Shown here: positions 6,426 to 13,273 of the stretch, in pieces
How positions within the stretch are numbered: the stretch's first letter is position 1
Layout: each line of letters opens with the position of its first letter
NCBI GenBank assembly: GCA_038231615.1
Contig: JBBRLA010000035.1
Span: forward strand, 1 to 24,312
DNA: 24,312 nucleotides
Source: JBBRLA01 sp038231615
Lineage (GTDB): Bacteria; Myxococcota_A; Polyangia; Palsa-1104; JAEUJZ01
Reading direction: 5' to 3'
Made by a program: the position numbers and the translations under genes
The notes under the pieces: generated by a model
Seen by the model: the letters and a program-made list of their open reading frames with translations, nothing else
The model's database searches: none
Told to the model about the DNA's origin: nothing

Positions 6426-7740
6426 GCGCCGCCTGCCGATAGTTTGCATCGTCCCGCTGTGTGGCCACGGCCTCCGGCGGGACGGTGCGGGCGATCGAGT
6501 CGTCCGCGGTCGCCTCGACCAGGGCGTGCAGCAGCCGGAATTTCCCCGGCGGCGGGTACGGAGTGAAGGTCCCTTCGCCGAAGGCCTGGCCTTCGGAAAA
6601 GGCGCGGAAGCGCAGCACCCGCCCGGCGCTGACGTCGAGATCGATCTCCCCGCTCAGGCGGCCGGAGTGGCCTTGCTCGACCCTTTTGCGATCGCCCACC
6701 GCCGAGCGGTGCCGGGCGCGCATCGAGAAGTCGCCCCGGAAGGCCAGCGTGCGCACCTTTCCCTCCTGCTTCACCACGTGGGCCTCGAAGGCGGCGCGGC
6801 GCACTTCGTGCTGCCCCCACATGTCGGGCGTTCCGCGCACATCGTCCACCAGATGGAACCGCACCACCCGCCCGAAAAGCGCAGCCGGAAGCTGCGCCGG
6901 AGCCCAGGGGGTCGCCTGCCCGACCCCACCGCTGGTGGCAATCAGCCCCTTTATGTCCTCTGGGTAGATCCACAGATAATCCCGTCCCACCCCGCGGTTC
7001 AGGCCCCACACCTGCTTCGGCAGCGGCCGGATGCGGCTGTACACCCGCACCACCGCCCCGCCCTCGGGGGGCACCGTCGTCCACGGCGCGGCCACGTCGG
7101 CATCGCTGATCGCCGCCGGCCCCGGCGGGTGGGCGCGGAAGCCGCGCAGCCCCTGGTTCATGAAGCGCAGAACGTCCGGCGGATCATGATCGTTGGTGAA
7201 GCCGTAGGCCGAGCCGTCCGCCCCCAGGATGTACATCCCCTGCGGGTCGCTGCTGCTCTTCATCTGCCGGGTCAGCGTCTCGCTCTGGGTGCGCGCGACC
7301 AGGTCCAGATAGAACGCCTGCGCCGGCGAGCGGTGCCATTGCAGTTCCTGGGTGTTGGCCGTGACCGGGATGAACTCCGTCTTCAGCCGTTCGATGAGCC
7401 GATCGTCCTTGAACGTGAGCAACCTGCCCCGTTGTCCATTGTTTCAAGTACAACCCTGCGGGTTGCCCACCATGATCCACAGGAATACCGGCTTACCCGC
7501 CGTCGCCGCCTCCCGCCGAGCCGCCATGAGGTTGGTACGCCAGGGGACGGAAAGGAAGCGTTCCTCGGCGGGCTCGGGGAGCACGCTGTCGATGCGCTCC
7601 TGCAAGCTGGCGCCGGGGGCGTCCGCCGCGGAGAGGGCGGCGGGCGGCTGCGACGGGGGGCAAAAAGGGGCCACCGGCACCCCGGTTGTGGGACCCCTCA
7701 ATGAGGCGGCCAGGGCGGCGAGCAGCAGCGTGGTGAGCAC
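6391..7740 (-). CDS. thioredoxin-fold selenoprotein candidate (in-frame TGA read as Sec)
   Basis: Two minus-strand frames, ending and resuming at the TGA at 7446-7444, are in the same phase and together make one thioredoxin-like protein. From GTG 7740 (GGAGGT just upstream) it is 449 residues with Sec at position 99. A signal-anchor-like MLTTLLLAALAASL comes first. Then come the thioredoxin first strand KPVFLWIM and the redox loop GNPQGCT-U-NNG, with Cys97 two residues before Sec. Next is a helix (DDRLIERLKTEFIPVTAN), and later GMYILGADGSAYG, which matches the strand after the cis-Pro in thioredoxins. So the TGA falls where the catalytic Cys/Sec belongs. About 300 C-terminal residues are unassigned. 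Alternative starts are GTG 7756-7758 and ATG 7860-7858, but the latter overlaps the divergent gene. A nonsense mutation or sequencing error remains possible. Confidence 0.72.
7412..7443 (-). promoter_or_regulatory. SECIS-like hairpin directly after the TGA
   Basis: On the minus-strand RNA, counting U of UGA as 1, bases 10-16 (GGACAAC) pair with 24-30 (GUUGCUC) apart from one A-C mismatch. The apical loop is GGGGCAG (17-23). An outer AAC/GUU stem (4-6 with 33-35) extends the hairpin to the UGA. Bacterial SECIS elements are stem-loops immediately 3' of the UGA with a G among the first loop bases, as in E. coli fdhF. The loop begins 13 bases after the UGA, at the short end of the usual range. 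Confidence 0.5.
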
Positions 7741-7858
7741 GAGACCTCCGCTGCCCACCTTAGCCCGGCGAGCGGGTGCGTGACTGTGAGCGCGCCTACA
7801 AGACGAGTACGCTTGCCATACCTCCCGGAACGGGCCAGGCGGTGCTACGATTGACGAC

Positions 7859-8269
7859 ATGACCAAGCGCCGCTCTGCCGCGCCGGACATTGCCGGCTGT
7901 GTTCTTTTGCTCTACGCGGCGACGCTCTCCTTCGCCTTCCTGCACGGGTTTTACTCCAGCTCGTCCCTGGCCGGGGTCGTGCCCCAGGTGGCCGTCTATG
8001 GGGGCCTGCTGGCCGCCTGCGGCGTGTCCGCTCTGGGCCTCTTTGACCGCAAGGCGTGGGCCCGCGGGATGGGCCTCTTGCTTTTCGTGGCCGCCTTCAT
8101 CGCCGGGGTCACCGAGTTCCACGTCCCCGACACGGCCCAGCTCCCCACCGCCATGCTCTCGCTCTTCGCCATCGTGCTCTTGCTGGCCACCGGCGGTGAG
8201 TTCGCTCCGGGCGGGGCCGCTGACCGGGACCCTGTCGATAGCCCCCCCGGCGAGCGTGACAACGACTAG
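7859..8269 (+). CDS. small integral membrane protein, function unknown
   Basis: A 136-residue protein with four predicted membrane segments: about residues 10-30 (AGCVLLLYAATLSFAFLHGF), 37-58, 68-86 and 95-112 (LPTAMLSLFAIVLLLATGG). A short acidic hydrophilic tail follows. Segments 2 and 3 are separated by a basic loop (FDRKAWARG). No family recognised. It is divergent from the selenoprotein candidate, with only about 120 bases between the chosen starts. The ATG lies in a CATG that would also be the far-upstream ATG of the opposite gene. No obvious ribosome binding site is seen. Confidence 0.6.
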   Translation: MTKRRSAAPDIAGCVLLLYAATLSFAFLHGFYSSSSLAGVVPQVAVYGGLLAACGVSALGLFDRKAWARGMGLLLFVAAFIAGVTEFHVPDTAQLPTAMLSLFAIVLLLATGGEFAPGGAADRDPVDSPPGERDND

Positions 8270-8323
8270 TTCGTCAGCTATAACTTCCGACGCATCACGT
8301 CACCCGACGTCATCTGAAACACT

Positions 8324-8367
8324 TATCTATCTACCTACCCCCCCCATGGCCCCAATGACCCCATGGA
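8324..8367 (+). repeat. simple-sequence leader before etfB
   Basis: A TATC/TACC microsatellite-like tract runs into a C8 homopolymer and then two CCCCATGG boxes (8343-8349 region and 8360-8366) separated by CCCAATGA. The tract lies in the etfB leader, where slippage could change spacing. No defined regulator site recognised. Confidence 0.35.
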
Positions 8368-8382
8368 CCAAGGAGTGGCCCC

Positions 8383-9210
8383 GTGAAGATTCTGGTCGCT
8401 ATCAAGCGGGTTCCGGATCCGGACCAAAAAATCAAGGTGAAGGGCAACGCCCTGGACCTCTCGGGCGCCAACTGGCAGATCAACCAGTTCGACGAGTATG
8501 CCGTCGAGACCGCCCTCCGGTTGACGGAGAACGGCAGCGCCCCGGCGCAGCGCCTGGGCGAAGTCACGGTGGTGTCGCTGGGCCCGGCGGAGGTGCAGCA
8601 GCAGCTCCGATCGGCCCTGGCCATGGGCGCGGACAAGGCGGTTCGCATCTGCGATGTCGCCAAGGACGAAGACCTGGATGCCGAGATCGTCGCCCGCACC
8701 TTGATGAAGCTGGTGCAGCGGGACCAGCCGGATCTGGTCCTCATGGGCAAGCTGGCCGCCGACAACGAGGGCAACGAGGTCGGGCAGCGCCTTGCCGGAT
8801 ACCTGGGCTGGCCCCAGGCCACCTTCGCCGCCACCATCGAGGTCACCCCCGACGGCAAGGGGCTTTTCGTGGGCCGCGAAGCCGACGCCGGCATGGAGCT
8901 GAAGAAGGTGCGCCTGCCCGCGGTGGTGACGGTGGACCTGCGCATCATCGCCCCGCAGGCGGTGAAGAACGGCAAGACCCCGGCCACATTCGCCTACCCC
9001 GAGGGCGCCCGCTATGCGTCGCTGAAGGGCATCATGGCGGCCAAGAAGAAGCCCATCGAGGACACCACCCTGGCGGCCCTGGGCGTCTCCCCGGCCCTTC
9101 GGGTGAAGACGACGAACGTGGAGTTGCCCCCGTCCCGCAAGGCGGGCATCAAGGTGGGCTCGGTGGCCGAGATGGTCGAGAAGCTGCACAAAGAAGCCAA
9201 GGTGATCTGA
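8383..9210 (+). CDS. etfB: electron transfer flavoprotein beta subunit
   Basis: A 275-residue protein, the normal length for EtfB. It forms the EtfAB heterodimer, which accepts electrons from acyl-CoA and related dehydrogenases and passes them to the membrane ETF:quinone oxidoreductase. It starts MKILVAIKRVPDPDQKI, typical of the family. It contains the AMP-binding-type LMGKLAADNEGNEVGQRLAGYLGWPQ region and the conserved dehydrogenase-recognition loop GARYASLKGIMAAKKKPIE near residue 210-228. The GTG start is supported by AAGGAG seven bases upstream. etfA follows after one base, so the two subunits are translationally coupled. First gene of a three-gene operon. Confidence 0.97.
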   Translation: MKILVAIKRVPDPDQKIKVKGNALDLSGANWQINQFDEYAVETALRLTENGSAPAQRLGEVTVVSLGPAEVQQQLRSALAMGADKAVRICDVAKDEDLDAEIVARTLMKLVQRDQPDLVLMGKLAADNEGNEVGQRLAGYLGWPQATFAATIEVTPDGKGLFVGREADAGMELKKVRLPAVVTVDLRIIAPQAVKNGKTPATFAYPEGARYASLKGIMAAKKKPIEDTTLAALGVSPALRVKTTNVELPPSRKAGIKVGSVAEMVEKLHKEAKVI

Positions 9211-9211
9211 C

Positions 9212-10195
9212 ATGGGCAACGTCCTCATCCACATCGAACACACCGAGGGCCGCCTGCGCGCCCCTGCCCTCTCGGCGATTCATCTGGGCGTGGCTTTAAA
9301 GCAGCAGCACGGAGGCAAGCTCCTGCTTTTGCTCCTGGGCAACCAGCCGGAAGCCGCGGCCAAGGAAGCGGCGGCCTTTGGCGCCGACGGCGTCCTCACC
9401 GTGACCGCCCCCGAGCTGGCCCATGGCCTGCCCGAGACCTATGCGCCGATCATCGCCCGGATCGCCAGGGAACAGGGGGCCGGCGTGGTCGGCGGGACCT
9501 CCACCGGCGCGGGCAAGGACCTTCTGCCCCGGGTGGCGGCGCTGCTCGACGCGGGCTATGCCTCCGACGTGAGCACCGTGGTCGGACCCAAGACCTTTCG
9601 CCGGGCCAGCAATGCCGGCAACGTGTTCCAGATCATCGAGGTCGGCACCGACCTGGTGGTGGTCTCGGGGCGTCAGACCGAGTTCTCCGCGGCCCTGCCC
9701 ACCGGCCAGGGACTCTCGCCGATCACCGCCGTGGCACCGGGCCCCATGGACGCTCTGGGCGCCGAGTTCGTCGAACTGCGGGCCCAGAAGAACGAGCGCC
9801 CCGACCTGACCGAGGCGCGGGTGGTCATCTCCGGCGGCCGCGGCATGAAGGAGGGCAAGAACTTCAAGCAACTGGAAGAGATCGCCGACCTTCTGGGCGG
9901 TGCCATGGGCGCCAGCCGCGCGGCCTGCGATGCGGGGATGGTGCCCAACGACTTGCAAGTCGGTCAGACCGGCAAGGTGGTGGCGCCCGACCTCTACGTG
10001 GCCGTGGCCATCTCGGGGGCCATCCAGCACCTGGCGGGGATGAAGGGGTCCAAGGTGATAGTGGCCATCAACAAGGACCCCGAGGCCCCGATCTTCCAGG
10101 TCGCCGATTACGGCCTGATCGGCACCTGGGAGAAGGCCCTGCCCGAGCTTCTGACGGAGCTGAAGAAGCTGAAGAAGCTGAAGGCGTCGGTCTGA
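9212..10195 (+). CDS. etfA: electron transfer flavoprotein alpha subunit
   Basis: A 327-residue EtfA. The N-terminal domain begins MGNVLIHIEHTEGRLRAPAL. The FAD-binding C-terminal domain holds the conserved VVISGGRGMKEGKNF segment, then GASRAACDAGMVP, QVGQTGKVVAPDLYVAVAIS, GAIQHLAGMKGSKVIVAINK and DPEAPIFQVADYGLIG. These are all hallmarks of the ETF alpha FAD site. With EtfB it carries electrons from fatty-acid or amino-acid oxidation to the quinone pool. It is separated from etfB by one base and from the following hydrolase by four, indicating one transcript. The C-terminal tail is a Lys/Leu repeat (LKKLKKLK). Confidence 0.97.
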   Translation: MGNVLIHIEHTEGRLRAPALSAIHLGVALKQQHGGKLLLLLLGNQPEAAAKEAAAFGADGVLTVTAPELAHGLPETYAPIIARIAREQGAGVVGGTSTGAGKDLLPRVAALLDAGYASDVSTVVGPKTFRRASNAGNVFQIIEVGTDLVVVSGRQTEFSAALPTGQGLSPITAVAPGPMDALGAEFVELRAQKNERPDLTEARVVISGGRGMKEGKNFKQLEEIADLLGGAMGASRAACDAGMVPNDLQVGQTGKVVAPDLYVAVAISGAIQHLAGMKGSKVIVAINKDPEAPIFQVADYGLIGTWEKALPELLTELKKLKKLKASV

Positions 10196-10199
10196 GCCC

Positions 10200-11105
10200 A
10201 TGCGCCGGGTGCGCTTGGGGGATGGCACCCTGATCCGGGTCCGCGAGGAACCCGAGGATATATCCCGTCCAGAGCGCCCCCGGCGCCCAGATGAACCAGA
10301 CCCGCCGGACCAGGTGCCCCTGTTCTGCATTCACGGTGCGGGCATGTCGTCGGTGGTCTGGATGGATCTGGTGCGCCGCCTGGCCCCCGGATACCACGTG
10401 ATCGCCCCGGACCTGCCGGGCCATGGGCAGTCATCGTCCCGGCCGTCGCCTTCGCTCTCGCCATCGCCATCGCCTTCTATAGACGGCTACCGCGATGCGG
10501 TCCTGGACATATTGGCGGCGCTGCGGCCTGCCGGGCACACCGGCCCACATGCCACCGACCGAGTGGTCCTCCTGGGTCACTCCATGGGCGCGGCCATTGC
10601 CTTGCGCGTGGCCCTTTTTGCACCCGATCGAGTGGCCGGGTTGGTCCTCTTCAATGGAGGGGCCCGTCTGCGCGTCGGCGCCGCGACCCTCAAGCGGCTG
10701 GATGAAGCCCTTCCCAGGGACCGCTTTAATGACGATGCCAACCCCTTCATCGACCGCATGCCCGAGGCCCTGGCCGACCTGTCCTTTTCCCCACACACCC
10801 TTCCCGACCTGCGCGCCCGCTGGCAGGCCGTGCTGCTATCGGCCCCGCGGGAGACGATTCTGGGAGATTTCCGCGCCTGCGATGGCTTCGATGTCCGCGG
10901 CGAGGTGCCCGGCCTGCGAGTCCCGGTCCTGCTTATCGCCGGTGAGCACGACTTGATGGTCCCACCCAAGATCCTTCAAGGCACGGCAGATCTAATACCG
11001 GGCGCAAGACTTCATCTGATAGCGGCCACCGGCCACTTGTCCCACCTGGAGCGCCCCGAGGCAGTCATGGAGGTGCTGGAACCCTTTCTCTCCTCGATTT
11101 CGTGA
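10200..11105 (+). CDS. alpha/beta-hydrolase fold protein
   Basis: A 301-residue hydrolase beginning four bases after etfA. The oxyanion-hole HGAG motif lies in FCIHGAGMSSVVW, and DLPGHGQS follows. The nucleophile elbow is GHSMG (Ser128). A likely acid is the Asp of GEHDLMVPP, and the catalytic His279 lies in GHLSHLERP near the C-terminus. The catalytic triad is therefore complete. A Ser/Pro repeat (SRPSPSLSPSPSPS) interrupts the region after the first GHG, probably a surface loop expansion. Members include esterases, thioesterases and haloperoxidases. Linkage to etfBA suggests a substrate in acyl or aromatic catabolism, but the specificity cannot be read from sequence. Confidence 0.9.
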   Translation: MRRVRLGDGTLIRVREEPEDISRPERPRRPDEPDPPDQVPLFCIHGAGMSSVVWMDLVRRLAPGYHVIAPDLPGHGQSSSRPSPSLSPSPSPSIDGYRDAVLDILAALRPAGHTGPHATDRVVLLGHSMGAAIALRVALFAPDRVAGLVLFNGGARLRVGAATLKRLDEALPRDRFNDDANPFIDRMPEALADLSFSPHTLPDLRARWQAVLLSAPRETILGDFRACDGFDVRGEVPGLRVPVLLIAGEHDLMVPPKILQGTADLIPGARLHLIAATGHLSHLERPEAVMEVLEPFLSSIS

Positions 11106-11139
11106 TGCTTCCCGAGGTTTTTCCCAGAATGTGTTGAGG

Positions 11140-11158
11140 AGCGCCTCACAAAGGCGCT
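11140..11158 (+). terminator. hairpin after the etfBA-hydrolase operon
   Basis: AGCGCC-TCACAAA-GGCGCT is a perfect 6-bp stem with a 7-nt loop, placed 34 bases after the hydrolase stop and 33 before the kinase ATG. It is followed by AAGATTTC rather than a clean T-run. It could be a weak terminator or a leader hairpin for the kinase pair. Confidence 0.35.
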
Positions 11159-11191
11159 AAGATTTCAATTGATTCAACTCTGTCCACGTCC

Positions 11192-13273
11192 ATGACGCCA
11201 CGGAGAGCACAACCCAGCTCTGTCTCGGGGGACCGCAGGCTCCATCTGCGACTTCGCTGGGCAGCCGCGCTCTCCGCCCTCCTGGTCTCCCTCTCGTGGA
11301 TCGGCGCCGCCCCGCTGCTGATGGCCCTTCCCGCTTCCGAGTGGGCCTTGTACCAGATGGCCGCCGCCTTGCTTGGCGTGGTCCTGGTTTCCGCCACCGT
11401 CCTCACCACCTCCCGCCTCGGCCTCCACCCGGGAGATGCCGCCAGGGGCCCAGACGATCGCGGCCACCCCACCGATGAACTGGTCGCCGCTCTCCTGATC
11501 GCCTGCTTCGGCAGCGCCATCTCCGCCGCCTTCGCCCTGCTGTGGCGCCTCCGCACGGGCACCGCCTTCGCCGTCGCCCTGTTCTCCATCAATACCGGCC
11601 TCACCGTCGCCGGGGCCCTGCTCTGCGGCTGCGCCATCCTGCGCCTCCGCCTCTTTTACCCCCGCCCCAAGTCCCCCGCCGTCCACCTCAACGGCGACGA
11701 GTCCGAGGGCGCCCTGTCCTACAGCCTGATGCTCGGCGCCTGCGCCACCTGCCTGACCCTCTCGGGGTGGCTCCTGTGCGCCGGCTACGTCGTCGGCCAC
11801 GCCCACCAGCGAACACAGCAGCATGGACTCAAGGAAACCGACGACCTGGCCACCATCCTCGCCGCCGCCGCCGTCTACCACCCCCGGCAGGCCTTCGATC
11901 AGGTGATGCGCAGCGTCACCCCCGCCATCGAGGCCGCCGGGGGGTTTGTCCTGCTGGCCGACCGCGACGGCAATCTTCTCAAGGACGTGGTCTCCCTTTC
12001 GCCTCTGTTCCCCCCCGGACGCCTGGTCACCGAGGCCCACGGCCCAGAGATCCGCTGCCGCGTTTTCTATCAAGATGGGCAAATCGGGCAAACCGGCCAA
12101 AACGGCACCCCCCGCGGCTCGGCCCTGCCCTGCGCCGTCCGTGCCCTGCCCGACCCCCTGCCCCCTTTTGCCGCCCGCAAGGGCGATCGCCCACGCACCC
12201 TGCGCCTGGCCGTCTACACCGCCCGCGATGAAAGCGCCGTCCCCTTCGCCCTGGGCTTTCTCGGGGCGGCGGCGCTGCTTTCCCTCCTGGCCCTGATTCT
12301 GGGGAGGTCCGCGTCTCAGGACGCCGCCCGGGACCTGCGCGGCCTGGCCGACGACGTCGACGCCATGGACGGCGCCCGCGGCGCCCACGGCCTGCTGTCC
12401 CCCATCGGTGGATCCGGCACCGACGAGATCAGCCGCCTTGGCTCGGCCCTGGCGCAACTCCGCGCCCACCTCTTCGACGAAGTCTCCCGCTATGAGCAGG
12501 CCCTTTCCCGCGCCGAGGACGCCGACCGCCGCAAGACCGAGTTCATCGGCGACGTGGGCCGCGAGCTGCGCATCCCCCTGGAGGAGATCCTCTCGGGGAC
12601 GCGCTACCTCCTCGACGGCATCGATGGGCCCTTGACCGACCGGCAGCGTGACGACGTGCAGATCATCCAGCAGGGGGCCCAGCACCTCCTGGAACTCCTG
12701 CGCGACGTGCTGGACCTGTCCGTGCTGCAAGGGGGGCTGCGCCTGGGCAACCGCGGCCCGGTGAACTTGACGGTCGTCGCCCGGGACCTTCTGCGCTCGC
12801 TGCGCCCCCTGGTCAACGAGCATCAGGTCAAGCTGATTCTCTCGGTGGCCGATGGCACGCCCCCGGCCCATGCCGACAGCCAGGCGGTGCGGCGCATCCT
12901 GGGCAACCTCCTGTCGAACGCGGTCAAGTTCACCGTGCAGGGGGAGATCGCCGTGGAGATCGGGCCCGATGGGGCCCAAGGACCGGTCCGCGAAGTCAAG
13001 GTGCGGGTGCGCGACACCGGGCCAGGCATCCCCAGCGCCGACATGGGCAAGCTCTTCGCCGAGTACATCCAGGTGGGCACGGTGCGCGACCGGGTAAAGG
13101 GCACCGGCCTGGGGCTGGCCATCGCCAAGCGCCTGTGCGAGCTGCACGGGGGCACCATCGGCGTCCAGAGCACCCTGGGCCGAGGGTCGGTCTTCACCTT
13201 CACCCTGCCGGCGGAACCCGGCGATGGGTCGCAGCCGGCCGCCCCGGGCGCCCGACAAAGGGGCGCCGGATGA
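11192..13273 (+). CDS. membrane histidine kinase-like protein lacking the phospho-acceptor His
   Basis: A 693-residue protein. Several N-terminal membrane segments lie at about residues 20-70, 95-150 and 175-200. A probable extracytoplasmic sensor region (about 215-345) is followed by a further membrane segment (about 350-370), a HAMP/coiled linker, a DHp-like region and a C-terminal HATPase domain. The DHp H-box reads EFIGDVGRELRIPLEE: the position normally held by His in 'MSHELRTPL' is Arg457 (codon CGC). The catalytic domain is complete: N box NLLSNAVKFT (Asn576), G1 DTGPGI (Asp608), and G2 GTGLGLAI from Gly637. It should bind ATP but cannot autophosphorylate in the usual way. The stop overlaps the next start in ATGA, so it is coupled to the second kinase, its likely partner. 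ATG 11192 lacks a good ribosome binding site. Confidence 0.9.
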   Translation: MTPRRAQPSSVSGDRRLHLRLRWAAALSALLVSLSWIGAAPLLMALPASEWALYQMAAALLGVVLVSATVLTTSRLGLHPGDAARGPDDRGHPTDELVAALLIACFGSAISAAFALLWRLRTGTAFAVALFSINTGLTVAGALLCGCAILRLRLFYPRPKSPAVHLNGDESEGALSYSLMLGACATCLTLSGWLLCAGYVVGHAHQRTQQHGLKETDDLATILAAAAVYHPRQAFDQVMRSVTPAIEAAGGFVLLADRDGNLLKDVVSLSPLFPPGRLVTEAHGPEIRCRVFYQDGQIGQTGQNGTPRGSALPCAVRALPDPLPPFAARKGDRPRTLRLAVYTARDESAVPFALGFLGAAALLSLLALILGRSASQDAARDLRGLADDVDAMDGARGAHGLLSPIGGSGTDEISRLGSALAQLRAHLFDEVSRYEQALSRAEDADRRKTEFIGDVGRELRIPLEEILSGTRYLLDGIDGPLTDRQRDDVQIIQQGAQHLLELLRDVLDLSVLQGGLRLGNRGPVNLTVVARDLLRSLRPLVNEHQVKLILSVADGTPPAHADSQAVRRILGNLLSNAVKFTVQGEIAVEIGPDGAQGPVREVKVRVRDTGPGIPSADMGKLFAEYIQVGTVRDRVKGTGLGLAIAKRLCELHGGTIGVQSTLGRGSVFTFTLPAEPGDGSQPAAPGARQRGAG

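Noticed and set aside
7444..7890. Treating the thioredoxin-like gene as two separate short genes or a simple frameshift
   Set aside because: Both halves are in the same reading phase, separated only by a TGA, and join into a continuous thioredoxin fold. No frameshift is needed.
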